Shown piece after piece: positions 1 through 8,311 of a DNA stretch of 64,000 nucleotides. The position numbers and the translations under genes were made by a program. Location: the NCBI GenBank assembly GCA_947095535.1, contig OX352772.1, positions 222,895,617 to 222,959,616 of the forward strand, in the 5' to 3' direction. Below the pieces are notes generated by a model. That model ran no database searches, was not told the DNA's origin, and was given only the letters and a program-made list of their open reading frames with translations. This DNA comes from Poecilobothrus nobilitatus (lineage: Eukaryota; Arthropoda; Insecta; Diptera; Dolichopodidae). Position 1 is the first letter of the stretch. The number at the start of each line of letters is the position of its first letter.

Positions 1-1780
1 TATTTACTATTTAAATTTACCGTTATGTGAAAACCATATTTTGCATGAAATTTCTTTTTTCATAACTCCGGCACGCCTTTAGATAGAAACCTGAAATTTT
101 GAGGCAAGAAAGAAATTTTAGAATTAGTATAAGTTTCCTCAGAACATTTTTTGGTAGCACCCCCTCTTTAAGAGGTATTACACCTCAAAAATTGAAAATT
201 TGCTATTTTTAGACATCTGTAACTTAGGCACCTGTAAAAATTTTTCTTCGGCGAGGCATGAAAATTAAAGGTACAGTAATATATTTTTACGCGTGTTAAT
301 GGCTTTTCTTAGTTATATAGGATTCCGGACTTACGGCCCCTCAAAATTTCGAAAATGTCCTATTTTCACGTTTTTTCGTATTACATGAAATTTTCAAATT
401 TTTGTGGAAGTCAAAATTCTAAACAGTTTGTACTGAGTTTGGAAATGTGCGCTTTTAAAAACCGTTGGTTTACATTCTACCTTGTTAATAAACCATATCG
501 CACGCCCACGCAAATTAACCTATATTTGAATGACCTTGAGTTTTAGAGAAACCGGAAGTGTTGTGACCTGGATTCTGTTAGAAGTTGGGGTAAAACAAGT
601 CTTTTAGAGCTTTTTGATTGTATATTATAATAGGTCAACATGAAAATAGTTAGCAAAACTATTATATGTAAATATTAAAGCACGTGTTATTTAATGTTGG
701 TGAACTAGTTTTAAAGTGTATCTTTAAGGAATGCCTGTTTTTTTTTTGTGTTGGTTTACTATAGGAAGAAATACAAAATAACAATTAGCATCTTTCGTTT
801 TTTTTTTTTTTTAGCAGAATATCTGGTTTAGATTACTATGTAGTATTTTAAAAAGGTAGAAAAATAAAGAGGCAAGAAAAGTTGAATGCAAATAGATATA
901 TATATAGTATAAATATAGTATAGTATAGTAAGAACGTAGAATATATATCTACATATATATGTTGCATATAAAAAAGGTTAAAAAGAAATTCAAAATTAGC
1001 GTCCACATGTACCTTTTTCTTTTTTTCGTTTGATTAAATCTGGTTTTGTTTACAATATTTGTATATTATTTAAAAGATAGAAAAAAAGGTAAAAGAATAA
1101 ATTGGATTATCAAGATAAATTTATTAAGAATATATTGCATTCTTAAATTTCTGAATACCTGGTATAGGATGGCTTGTATGTTATGAAATTAGAAGGTCAA
1201 AACAAAAAGGAAAATGAAAAGGGTATTAATTTCTATGTAGAAAATTCTAAAATAGAAACTATGTAATCAGAAGATTTTAATTGAAATTTGTAATTATGTC
1301 ATACAGATGGTAGACAAATTACGTTTTCGTTATGTATTAAGTTGAGTGTGCTTATTTTTTCTAATTTTCATTTTAAAAATAAATTTCTCGTTTTATTTTT
1401 TTTCGTTCTAAATTAGATGATACGAAATATAATAGTACATTGCCTACTTATATTGAATCATCTATTCTAATATTTTTTTTTTTTTTTTATATGATTCTCT
1501 AAAATAGTCAAATACCTCTCACAGAGCTTAAACTGAAAAGTCTGAGAAAAAAAATGTAAATAAAATGCAAATGTTTTTTATTAAATATAAGTAATTACTT
1601 TCTCTTTATTAAACATTTTTTTTAAACATCTATTATTTATAATTAAAATATATAATCTAAATAGCTGTAAAAAAAGAAAAATTTAAAAGCAAAAAAAAAA
1701 AAGTGTAAACAAGTAAAATACAGAATTTTGCTTTTTTTATTAAATTTTTTTTATTTATTAATTTTATTTTTATTACAATT
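1..1780. other. AT-rich sequence, no gene recognised
   Basis: This stretch is very AT-rich, with long T and A runs (for example near 790-815 and 1,470-1,490) and TA-dinucleotide tracts near 895-960. The only open frame of note (355-546, plus strand) has no recognisable domain and looks like chance. I see no LTR, inverted repeat or tandem array here. It may contain the left end of the Polinton, but no terminal inverted repeat could be identified. Confidence 0.6.
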
Positions 1781-2293
1781 TTATTGGTTAATTGCTAAAT
1801 GTTTATTGCTTGTTTCATCAAGCAGTTTTAAATTTTCAGTGCTATCTTTAATTAAATAGAGATCGCCTTTTAGAATTTCCTCCCGGAATTCCTTATCTTC
1901 GAATAGGTCCAGATAGGTTTTTGGTATGAAAATTATGTAATTTTCTGTTTCAAAAACCCAAGACGGTCCATTAACTGTTGGTAATAGTTTAACTTTTTTA
2001 ATTGTATAAAGCGCATCTGGCTCCATATTTTTTACCTTTAAAAAAGTTTTTCTTTTTATTTTTGCATTAAATGATTCCAAACATGGTCTTTTTGGTTGCT
2101 CATATGATTGGTGTTGTTCGTATTGTTGTTGTTGTTGTTGTTGGGATTGTTGCTGGTGCTGTAATTGTTGCTGGTGCTGTGATGCTTGTTGGTGTTGTGG
2201 TTGTTGCTGATGCTGGGATTTCTTCCTCTTCGCTGGAAGCACAACCTGTGTTGGTTGTGTAAAGAAAAATATGTCTTCAGTATTGTTGTCCAT
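1781..2293 (-). CDS. Gln/His-rich protein with conserved C-terminal domain, probable Polinton gene
   Basis: This 170-residue frame starts MDNNTEDIF. Residues ~25-65 are almost all Gln and His, coded by CAA/CAG repeats (2,117-2,215), so this part is probably disordered and length-variable. Residues ~75-170 look globular, with the pattern 'LYTIKKVKLLP...W.FE...IIFIPKTY'. That layout resembles the small OB-fold-like proteins found beside PolB in many Polintons, which are proposed single-strand DNA binders; I infer this from pattern only. The gene is divergent from PolB across about 600 bp of AT-rich DNA. The frame is intact. A host protein or an unrelated repeat-derived frame remains possible. 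Confidence 0.5.
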   Translation of the reverse strand: MDNNTEDIFFFTQPTQVVLPAKRKKSQHQQQPQHQQASQHQQQLQHQQQSQQQQQQQYEQHQSYEQPKRPCLESFNAKIKRKTFLKVKNMEPDALYTIKKVKLLPTVNGPSWVFETENYIIFIPKTYLDLFEDKEFREEILKGDLYLIKDSTENLKLLDETSNKHLAINQ

Positions 2294-2888
2294 GCTTGAT
2301 TATGTTGTTTATTTTGCTTGATTTTAAGTAAGACTATGATTTCTTCTATAAAATGCTGCAGTATTTATATTAAATAAAATTGTTAGAAAACTATAGAATT
2401 TACCAAAGCATATTAATTAAAATTTTAATTTATTGTAACTGCTTTCGACTTCATAAATCAAACTACATTGTTGAAATATTTTCTATTTCAAAGAAAGATT
2501 CAAAAAAATGTAGGTAGTTTTAATTAGAAAAAAAAGGAAGATATAATTTATTAAAAATACAATGTTGCAAATACTTTGTTTCAAGATAGGTGTTTACTGT
2601 AAAAACAAAATATTTGTGTTTAAACCTAAATTTATTCTATAAATTCCTTTTCGATAATTTATATCAAATGGAATTGCATGCAATATATACAATCTACTAA
2701 CGTATATTTAATTGAAATTGAATTTATTGTAATTACTTTTTTAGAATTCATACATCTTACAAACATTGTTGCAAATATTTGCTTGAAAAAATTTTTTTTT
2801 TTTTACTCTAAAAACGAAATATTTAAATTAGTTTTGGTTAGTTTGGTCAAATAGCTGCAGCAAGCGAGTCAATACAAAAAAAAAATAA
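2294..2888. other. AT-rich spacer between divergent Gln-rich gene and PolB
   Basis: No gene is seen. The spacer would have to hold the promoters of two divergent genes, but no clear TATA/initiator pair stands out. A 3' splice-site-like AATTTTATCAG ends at 2,913, just inside the open PolB frame, so the first PolB exon could lie here, but no supporting coding pattern is visible. Confidence 0.4.
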
Positions 2889-4536
2889 AAAATTACAAAA
2901 AAAATTTTATCAGAAAGATTTTTTAATCATTCACCGGAGATAGAATCACTTCCTTATAGGATTGAAAATGATTCAGCATCAGTAGTCAAACGTTTTAACG
3001 TACGCGGACGTAAAGTCAAGTTTATAATTAATTCAGTTCCTAATAACGTAAAACCGGTTAACTGGATAAAAAACGCATTGTATAAAATAATTCAAGATGT
3101 TACAACTGATTCGCACCCTCTAGATAAGGTAGGTTTAACATTCTGTGGAGAAAGCTTCCAGCAACATGGTCCTGGATGGCTAAGTTTTAGAAATGTAGGC
3201 GATCTAACATTTTCTGATGTATGGGAAATGATATCAAAAATTTTTCAAAGTAATTCTGAAGGTAACTACTAAATAAATACTTCATTATTATTTTTATTAT
3301 TAATACTTTTATTTTATTTTTATGTTACAGGTTTAAGCACAGATACATTTTGTCTTTCAGTTACTTCTTTAAGGCTACCATTTGGGAGGGGAAGGTCACA
3401 AAAATATTCATCATGTGATGAGGAAAGCTTAAAGCGAAAGGGGATAATTTGCATTAAAAACAAAAACAATTTATGTCTACCTCAGGCCTTAATTGTGGCA
3501 ATATCACAAACTAAAAATGATAAGAACTACAAACACAAAATTCGTAATGATACAGGAAAATTACAAACTTTAAAAGCTATCGAACTAACTAAAAATGCAG
3601 GAGTAAAAATTCCAAATAAAGGTTGTCGAATACAGGAACTCAAAAAGTTTCAAGAATATTTGAAAAATTATAAAATTGTTGTGTACAAATGGGGAACAAG
3701 AGGCAGAGAAGTAATATTTGAAGGAATTGGACCTGAAAAACGGCTAAATTTGTTGTTTTATAAAAATCACTACAACGTAATAAAATCGCTGACTGCAACC
3801 TTTTGCGCCAGTTATTATTGTGAAGATTGCCACATTCCATACAACAACAAAAGTAATCATAGATGCACAGGAACATGTCCATGCTGTCAAAATTCTCCAC
3901 TATGTCTTAATAATTTAAAACAAATTTTATGCAATGATTGCAATCGTCCATTTCGAGGTCGAATGTGTTTAAGTAACCATAGGGCGTCAAGTTCAAAACG
4001 CAACAGTATTTGTGACGAAGTTAAAAAATGTTTGTCTTGCTTAAAACTTTATAGAGCCGACAGAAACCATGTATGTGGTGAATTGCAAGATTTGCAGTAA
4101 CTATGTTCCTGAGAATCATAAATGTTTTATTCAACAAAACAAAAATCAACCTAAACTAAAAAATTTTATTTATATATTTTACGATTTGGAAACACAACAA
4201 GAAAAAGCTTTTGGAGAGAAGTACATAAGAGGCATTCCATCAGATATTAAACTACATGAACCAAATTTGTGTGTTTTCGAGCAAAGATGTGACGCATGTA
4301 TTTCGTTGTCCTCGTTATATTTTTGTGAAACATGTAAATTTAGAAGAAGAGGAATTAAAGAGGGAAATATTATAGAGCAATTTCTGATGTACATAATGGA
4401 GATAAGAAAACCATTCAAAACTGTCGTGGTAATAGCACATAATGGACAATCTTTTGACCATCAATTTATTTTAAATATTATATTAGAAAAAACCTCTTTA
4501 AAAACTAAACTGTGTAATAATGAAACTGTGGTGTAA
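2889..4536 (+). pseudogene. Protein-primed DNA polymerase B, N-terminal half (Polinton PolB)
   Basis: PolB would copy the linear viral genome from a terminal protein. Three pieces are visible. 2,889-3,261 is an N-terminal segment typical of Polinton PolB (ending near WEMISKIFQSNSEG). 3,331-4,085 is a Cys-rich segment with several CxxC pairs. About 4,080-4,536 is the start of the 3'-5' exonuclease, with Exo I (FYDLET) and Exo II (AHNGQSFDHQF). The first two pieces join in frame if 3,262-3,330 is removed as an intron. A single-base frameshift near 4,080 separates the second from the third. No in-frame ATG precedes 3,078, so the true start is lost or lies in an upstream exon. The palm, TPR and thumb are absent: the gene stops at 4,536 in front of the adenain gene, probably by deletion. 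Non-functional as it stands. Confidence 0.85.
3262..3330 (+). other. Probable spliceosomal intron in PolB (69 bp)
   Basis: The donor is GAAG|GTAACT at 3,262 and the acceptor is a T-rich run ending TATGTTACAG at 3,330. The interval has an in-frame TAA and is far more AT-rich than its flanks. Removing it restores the reading frame exactly at a place where Polinton polymerases normally read on without a gap. The length is normal for an insect short intron. Confidence 0.65.
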
Positions 4537-4703
4537 TGAAATTGTTGCTTCTATTAATTCTGTATGAAAACCAACAACAATTTTTACTGTATGTGCTTCG
4601 TTTAAAAAGTGGGTATAGACCAATAACATATTGTATATGATACTATTCCTCTCACAGTTGTTTTAAAATGAGTTAAAAAACCGCAATATTTTGATATATA
4701 TAT

Positions 4704-5185
4704 TTATATTTTTTGTTTAGAAACACAGCTCTGAATATACTTTTTCCCAAATATGCTGTTATAAAGTTTTAAAATTAGATTATCATTATGGATATAACTA
4801 ACACTACAAAATTGTGTTAAAAATTTATTCATACTTATATTATTACACTTACACCAAGCGTAAACACAACAATATTGTTCACATACATCTAAAAAGTTAC
4901 TTTGTAATTGTCTATCATTAAATATTATGCATTGGTTTTTTAAATAATTAAGAATTTTTGGTTTATCTGGTGTGCCACCGTAAGAATCAAAATATTCTAT
5001 ACAACCATCTTTTGGAATAAAAATAACTAACCAATTCCAGGATCTTTGGCTTTATCAGTGTTTACAATCATGAATGTTGGCCTTTCAACTATATTAGGTA
5101 ATTTATCCAAAGCAAAAACTTCTTTCAAAAATTTGTTTGTGTATTTGTTACATCTTAATATATTAGTTAATTCTAAAGTATTCAT
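4704..5185 (-). pseudogene. Adenain-like cysteine protease (peptidase C5-type), frameshifted
   Basis: This enzyme would process virion precursor proteins, as in adenoviruses and Polintons. The start is the ATG at 5,185, overlapping the TGA of the upstream gene as ATGA. The first part (about 48 codons) has the conserved 'LxxTNILR' and 'PxFMIVNTD' pattern. A frameshift near 5,040 then moves the reading to another frame, which carries the EYFDSYGG block and the cysteine block CEQYCCVYAW with the likely nucleophile. The position of the catalytic histidine (usually T-H-W in this family) reads as I-G before the tryptophan, so the catalytic set looks broken even without the frameshift. Family assignment is strong; activity is very unlikely. 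Confidence 0.8.
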
Positions 5186-5517
5186 GAATCAAATTTACTT
5201 AAATTATACACTTTACTTATTTCGTTAGTGTAATTTATTAAGAAATCTTTTTTTATTTTTTCATTTGTTATAATAATATCAAATTTCTCCAATATCTGTC
5301 TAAGATCGTTATTTATTTTATTATTGTGAACAGTTCCAAAAGTATAATTTTCAAGATGATAATTTAAAAGTTCTTTTGTTGGAAATTTGTATGTAAACTC
5401 TTTTATTAATTTTTTACAAGGTTCTTTAATTCCAAGTAAGCAAATATCTTTCGCGAATAAGTTATTTTTATCATCACAACAAAATGTTACATCTACAAGT
5501 ACACAGGTTAATGACAT
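5182..5517 (-). CDS. Small nuclease-like protein, paralogue of the VDLQF protein
   Basis: An intact 111-residue frame lies between adenain and the hexon fragment, with its stop overlapping the adenain start (ATGA). I do not recognise a named family. It lines up by eye with the VDLQF protein at 7,907-8,311. Both have an N-terminal [IV]VD..F strand, then F.K[DE][IL]..L, then a KFP/K.PYP turn followed by EL, and a C-terminal 'L..ILE..DIII.N.K.KKDFL..Y' element. The spacing suggests a compact alpha/beta fold such as RNase H/DEDDh-exonuclease, but the usual second acidic residue of DxE is absent, so it may be a non-catalytic relative. The function is unknown; its place among virion genes is the only context. 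Confidence 0.6.
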   Translation of the reverse strand: MSLTCVLVDVTFCCDDKNNLFAKDICLLGIKEPCKKLIKEFTYKFPTKELLNYHLENYTFGTVHNNKINNDLRQILEKFDIIITNEKIKKDFLINYTNEISKVYNLSKFDS

Positions 5518-5555
5518 CTTAACAAATACACAAATTCAAGTCTTAAGTAATCTAT

Positions 5556-6008
5556 TTATAGATTTGTGAACACATTTCGATTTTTATCAATTTGTAAACT
5601 TGTATCAAATTCTCCATAAACTATAGCAGATAGAGTTGATGGAAGCGGTTTTGATAGCCTTGCTTCAATTCGGACAGTGCCTTGATTAAGTAATCCATGA
5701 CACACTTCATTTCCTGATGCATCTGGAGTTAAATCAAAAGCTAATATAAAGAATCCATTACTAAACATAGATTTTGTTATCTGATGACCTTTATCATTAT
5801 GATATATGCCTGTACCAGAAAATAGCGTATGATATGCACGTGTATAACAATTATTTTCTTCCGTAAAACTGGTTTCAATTATTGTATTAGGTATTTGTAC
5901 TCCATTTACATATAACATGAATTGAGAAATATTAAAGTGTTTAAAATTAAATGGATTTTTTGATCTATTTCCAGAGTAACTATCATTCTCTGTCATACAA
6001 AATAACAT
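5556..6008 (-). pseudogene. Polinton major capsid protein (hexon), C-terminal fragment
   Basis: The 150-residue frame matches the C-terminal jelly-roll of the Polinton/adintovirus double jelly-roll capsid protein. It has the NPFNFKHFNI block (residues ~18-27), the YTRAYHTLFSGTG block (~55-67), an AFDLTPD motif (~87-93), and the characteristic ending 'KPLP...VYGEFD...IDKNRNV'. Family members are several hundred residues long, so roughly the N-terminal two thirds is missing. The frame begins at an ATG that overlaps the stop of the penton-like fragment (TAATG). That neat junction is probably the accidental result of a deletion joining the two capsid genes. Confidence 0.8.
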
Positions 6009-6187
6009 TACAAGTTACAAAATAATGAAGCATATATTTCGGATACACCAACTTTCCAATTAGAATCGATCATATATTTATCCATTTTATTCGTAAAAGT
6101 TGATAATGTGTTTTCGGGGTAAAAATTCATAGATAAATCACTGAGTAATGTGACGTAAAATTCATCATTTACTTGTACGTTGTCCAT
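6008..6187 (-). pseudogene. Penton-like (minor capsid) N-terminal fragment
   Basis: This 59-codon frame starts at the ATG at 6,187 and ends TAA at 6,008. Its opening (DEFYVTLLSD, then a Pro-Glu-Asn-Thr-Leu-Ser stretch, then 'W.VGVSEIYAS') matches the N-terminus of Polinton penton/minor capsid proteins, which form the vertex single jelly-roll. Those proteins are much longer. Here the frame stops where the hexon remnant begins, so one deletion probably removed the rest of penton and the front of hexon. It overlaps the next gene by 19 bp. Confidence 0.65.
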
Positions 6188-6843
6188 GAACTTGTATATT
6201 TATTTTTACGAATTGAAAAATTAAGTTGTGTTTGAGTATCACCTGCTTTCGCTGATCGCAATAAACGTTTTGGAGATCTATTTATAGTTTTTTCCTTTTT
6301 CGTTGGTGGACTTGGACTATCTAATGGAACTGTTATTATATCACCAGTATCTGTTTCAAACATTTGAACATTTTTACTCCTAATTGATTTTTGTTTTCTT
6401 AACCGTTCCCTCGCTGTTGCAGCAGACATTGCTTTTGATAAAACATTTTCTTCATTTTCTTCGTCTTCAAACACATTATCAGGGGTATCCTCATATATTT
6501 CTTCCTCAGGGAATTGCATTTTAATGTCTCTATATTTAACAGAATCTGATTGTACCTTTGCATCTTTAAGTAATGGTTTTACACGTGTTTGAGTACTTTT
6601 TGATTCCATTAGTATCGTTTTTCCTTTTTCTCTGTTTTGTGGAAGAGTTCTGCTCTGATTTTGTTTTTTAAAGAAGTTTTGCCGTAAAAAATACCATTTC
6701 TAGATAGCACTCAAATGCTTATTTAACATAATTTTTTTCATATTTTTATCCAACTGGTTAATTTCAAGATTAGAATTTTGTTTAAGTTTTTCATATATTT
6801 CCGGTTTGAGAATTATCATTTCATTAAATGATGAATTATTCAT
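6169..6843 (-). pseudogene. Charged Polinton virion-type protein with one internal stop
   Basis: From the ATG at 6,843 to the stop at 6,169 the frame is 225 codons, interrupted by a single TAG near 6,700. The first part is helical and Lys-rich, like the short leader found in Polinton proteins next to pX. The second part (residues ~80-225) is rich in Glu, Lys, Ser and Thr, with an acidic cluster (EDEENEENV) and basic patches (KRLLRSAKAG), and is probably disordered. No enzymatic motif is visible; a core or scaffold role is a guess. The start overlaps the pX stop as ATGA. The tandem duplication begins inside this gene at 6,716, so the second copy is truncated. Confidence 0.55.
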
Positions 6844-7163
6844 TTTATAAGATTTCCAATCAACCCTGAAAGAACTGCACCAAGAAGAGTAGGTAAAAAT
6901 CCTTCTTTTTTAACAATAATTTTTTGTATATTATTTATTGATTTTTTATAACAAATGAGTGATCTTAAATCCCTTTTATATCTTTTTAATTGATTTTTTG
7001 TTTTTTTATTCAACTTACAGTTACCATTTAAAATATTTAACGATATTTCACAAATTGTTTTAATTACATCTGGTTCACAATGTTTTATAATAACTCTTTG
7101 GAATTTCGGTTTAGAATTTTTTAACAGGTGCAATATATGTCGGTTGATTTTCAATCGTTTCAT
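6840..7163 (-). CDS. pX-like short basic protein with hydrophobic C-terminus
   Basis: From the ATG at 7,163 the product is about 107 residues; in-frame ATGs at 7,175 and 7,229 are also possible. I favour 7,163 because family members start with MKR[LF]. It is strongly basic (KKTKNQLKRYKRDLRSL), followed by 'KK' and a glycine-rich hydrophobic tail (GFLPTLLGAVLSGLIGNLI). This is the hallmark of the small Polinton/adintovirus protein compared with adenovirus pX/pVI-type core or membrane-lytic peptides. It overlaps the 3' end of the ATPase gene by about 50 bp. The frame is intact and is identical in the duplicate at 16,340-16,663. Confidence 0.75.
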   Translation of the reverse strand: MKRLKINRHILHLLKNSKPKFQRVIIKHCEPDVIKTICEISLNILNGNCKLNKKTKNQLKRYKRDLRSLICYKKSINNIQKIIVKKEGFLPTLLGAVLSGLIGNLIK

Positions 7164-7785
7164 ATTCGTTTGCATGTTGTTCCAACTGATTTGTTGTACA
7201 ATAACACAAATCTTGCTTGAAAATGTCACTTCTCAATCTAAATAAATCATTAACTTCTTGAGTAAGATCTATTAATATATAACCATATGGCTTAGATGTT
7301 ACTTCATTATATACTTTCTCAAATTCCTTGACCTGATTCGGATATATTTGACGGGCTAATGGTAATATCTGTGATTTATCTCTAGGATGCTTAAAAAGAA
7401 TTATGTATTTGCAATGCAGTGAAATATCTCTGGAAAATTTTCCTTAATGAAATATATTTTGGGTTACAAATATTACCGATAAATTTCTATGATGCGATCC
7501 TCTAGTAAATAGTTCGCAAACATGTCTATCATAAGAATTTAACATCATATCATATATCACAATTAATACAGAGTTTCTATTATCACTAAAATCAGGAATA
7601 CTGTTGCTATACTCAAGATCTGTTATATCATTCGGTACTGCATTTTTATCTGGGTTAGACCAAATAATTTTATTGATTTGCGGATGTATGATTTTATTTT
7701 TTAATTTTATTAGGTTATGAATAAAAGTAGTTTTTCCACAACAAGTTGGCCCAGCCACCATAATTGTAAATGGGTGAAAAAACAT
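7111..7785 (-). pseudogene. FtsK/HerA-type genome-packaging ATPase, one premature stop
   Basis: The ATPase would pump viral DNA into capsids. The start at 7,785 is followed by MFFHPFTIMVAGPTCCGKTTF with Walker A GPTCCGKT at residues ~12-19. Walker B follows as VLIVIYDMM (~73-81), then FTRGSHHRNLSVIFVTQN (~93-110), the sensor/arginine region typical of Polinton ATPases. A TAA at 7,444-7,446 interrupts the frame right after this. Beyond it the same frame stays open to 7,111, with the conserved block 'YIILFKHPRDKSQ' and the LIDLTQE pattern, so total length (224 codons) is normal. One nonsense change therefore breaks an otherwise well-kept gene. The same stop is in the duplicate. Confidence 0.9.
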
Positions 7786-7906
7786 AATTAAATAATTAAT
7801 TATTCATGATAGCAAACCTATATTTATACCAAAATGTACACTCAGAAATAGAAGATAAAGTCCCGCTTCATTCACTCAAAAGGTTATTCATTCATCAACA
7901 TTCATA
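7786..7906. promoter_or_regulatory. Candidate bidirectional promoter between ATPase and VDLQF genes
   Basis: This is a 121-bp spacer between divergent starts. On the plus strand a TATA-like TATATTTATA (7,819-7,828) lies about 25 bp before TCAG (7,842-7,845), matching the arthropod TATA plus initiator spacing, with the VDLQF ATG about 62 bp further on. No equally clear pair is seen for the minus strand. The element is duplicated at 17,286-17,406. Confidence 0.35.
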
Positions 7907-8311
7907 ATGGATAACCAACAAATTTTCATTGTTGACTTACAATTTGTACAAGGAAATGAAAAGCAATATTTTATAAAGGAATTGGCTATTCTTAAAAAGA
8001 GGAGTTTGATTCCAATTGTATATCATTTTAAAGCGCCTTATCCCGAAGAAGAACTTAATCATGAAACAAAAGACAATATTCAATATTCCGAAAATAAAAT
8101 AAATGGATTAAAATGGAATAGTGGTACAGTAGAATACTTATGTTTGAGGGATATACTTAAGTACTATTTACAATTAGCTGATATAATTTACGTTAACGGA
8201 AAGCAGAAAAAAAATTTTCTTCAAAAATACATAGATAGTACTAAAATAAATGATTTAACCAATACAATGCCATCATTGTTAAAAATTGAACTTATTTATT
8301 TAGAAATATAA
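7907..8311 (+). CDS. 'VDLQF' small Polinton protein, nuclease-like fold proposed
   Basis: An intact 134-residue frame starts MDNQQIFIVDLQF. Proteins with a VDLQ(G)F start, a KEL strand, a K.PYP turn, the block 'GLKWNSG' and the end 'ADIIYVNGKQKKNFL' are, to my knowledge, frequent uncharacterised companions of the ATPase in Polintons. The strand-turn-helix order looks like a trimmed RNase H/DEDDh exonuclease; the D-x-Q in place of D-x-E would make it inactive or altered. It is divergent from the ATPase and paralogous to the protein at 5,182-5,517. A second copy at 17,407 encodes the same protein. The end here (IELIYLEI) is shorter than the copy at 63.3 kb, which continues into a Cys-containing tail. 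Confidence 0.7.
   Translation: MDNQQIFIVDLQFVQGNEKQYFIKELAILKKRSLIPIVYHFKAPYPEEELNHETKDNIQYSENKINGLKWNSGTVEYLCLRDILKYYLQLADIIYVNGKQKKNFLQKYIDSTKINDLTNTMPSLLKIELIYLEI

Larger units (their letters stand above)
1781..8311. mobile_element. Decayed Polinton/Maverick (adintovirus-like) element
   Basis: Nine reading frames in 6.5 kb match the gene set of Polinton/adintovirus genomes: protein-primed PolB, adenain-type protease, penton and hexon capsid pieces, pX-like lytic peptide and FtsK/HerA-type packaging ATPase, plus small proteins commonly found with them. PolB and the VDLQF gene are on the plus strand; the virion genes lie between them on the minus strand with overlapping starts and stops. 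Missing from view are the integrase, the PolB palm/thumb, most of penton and hexon, and the terminal inverted repeats. Frameshifts and stops show that the copy is dead. The right part was later duplicated in tandem. Confidence 0.85.

Noticed and set aside
1..1780. Left terminal inverted repeat of the Polinton
   Set aside because: No matching inverted sequence was found on the right side, and the duplication has disrupted that end.
2056..2262. Open frames on both strands across the Gln-tract
   Set aside because: They are shadows of the CAA/CAG repeat in other frames (Asn-rich and Val-rich low-complexity translations).
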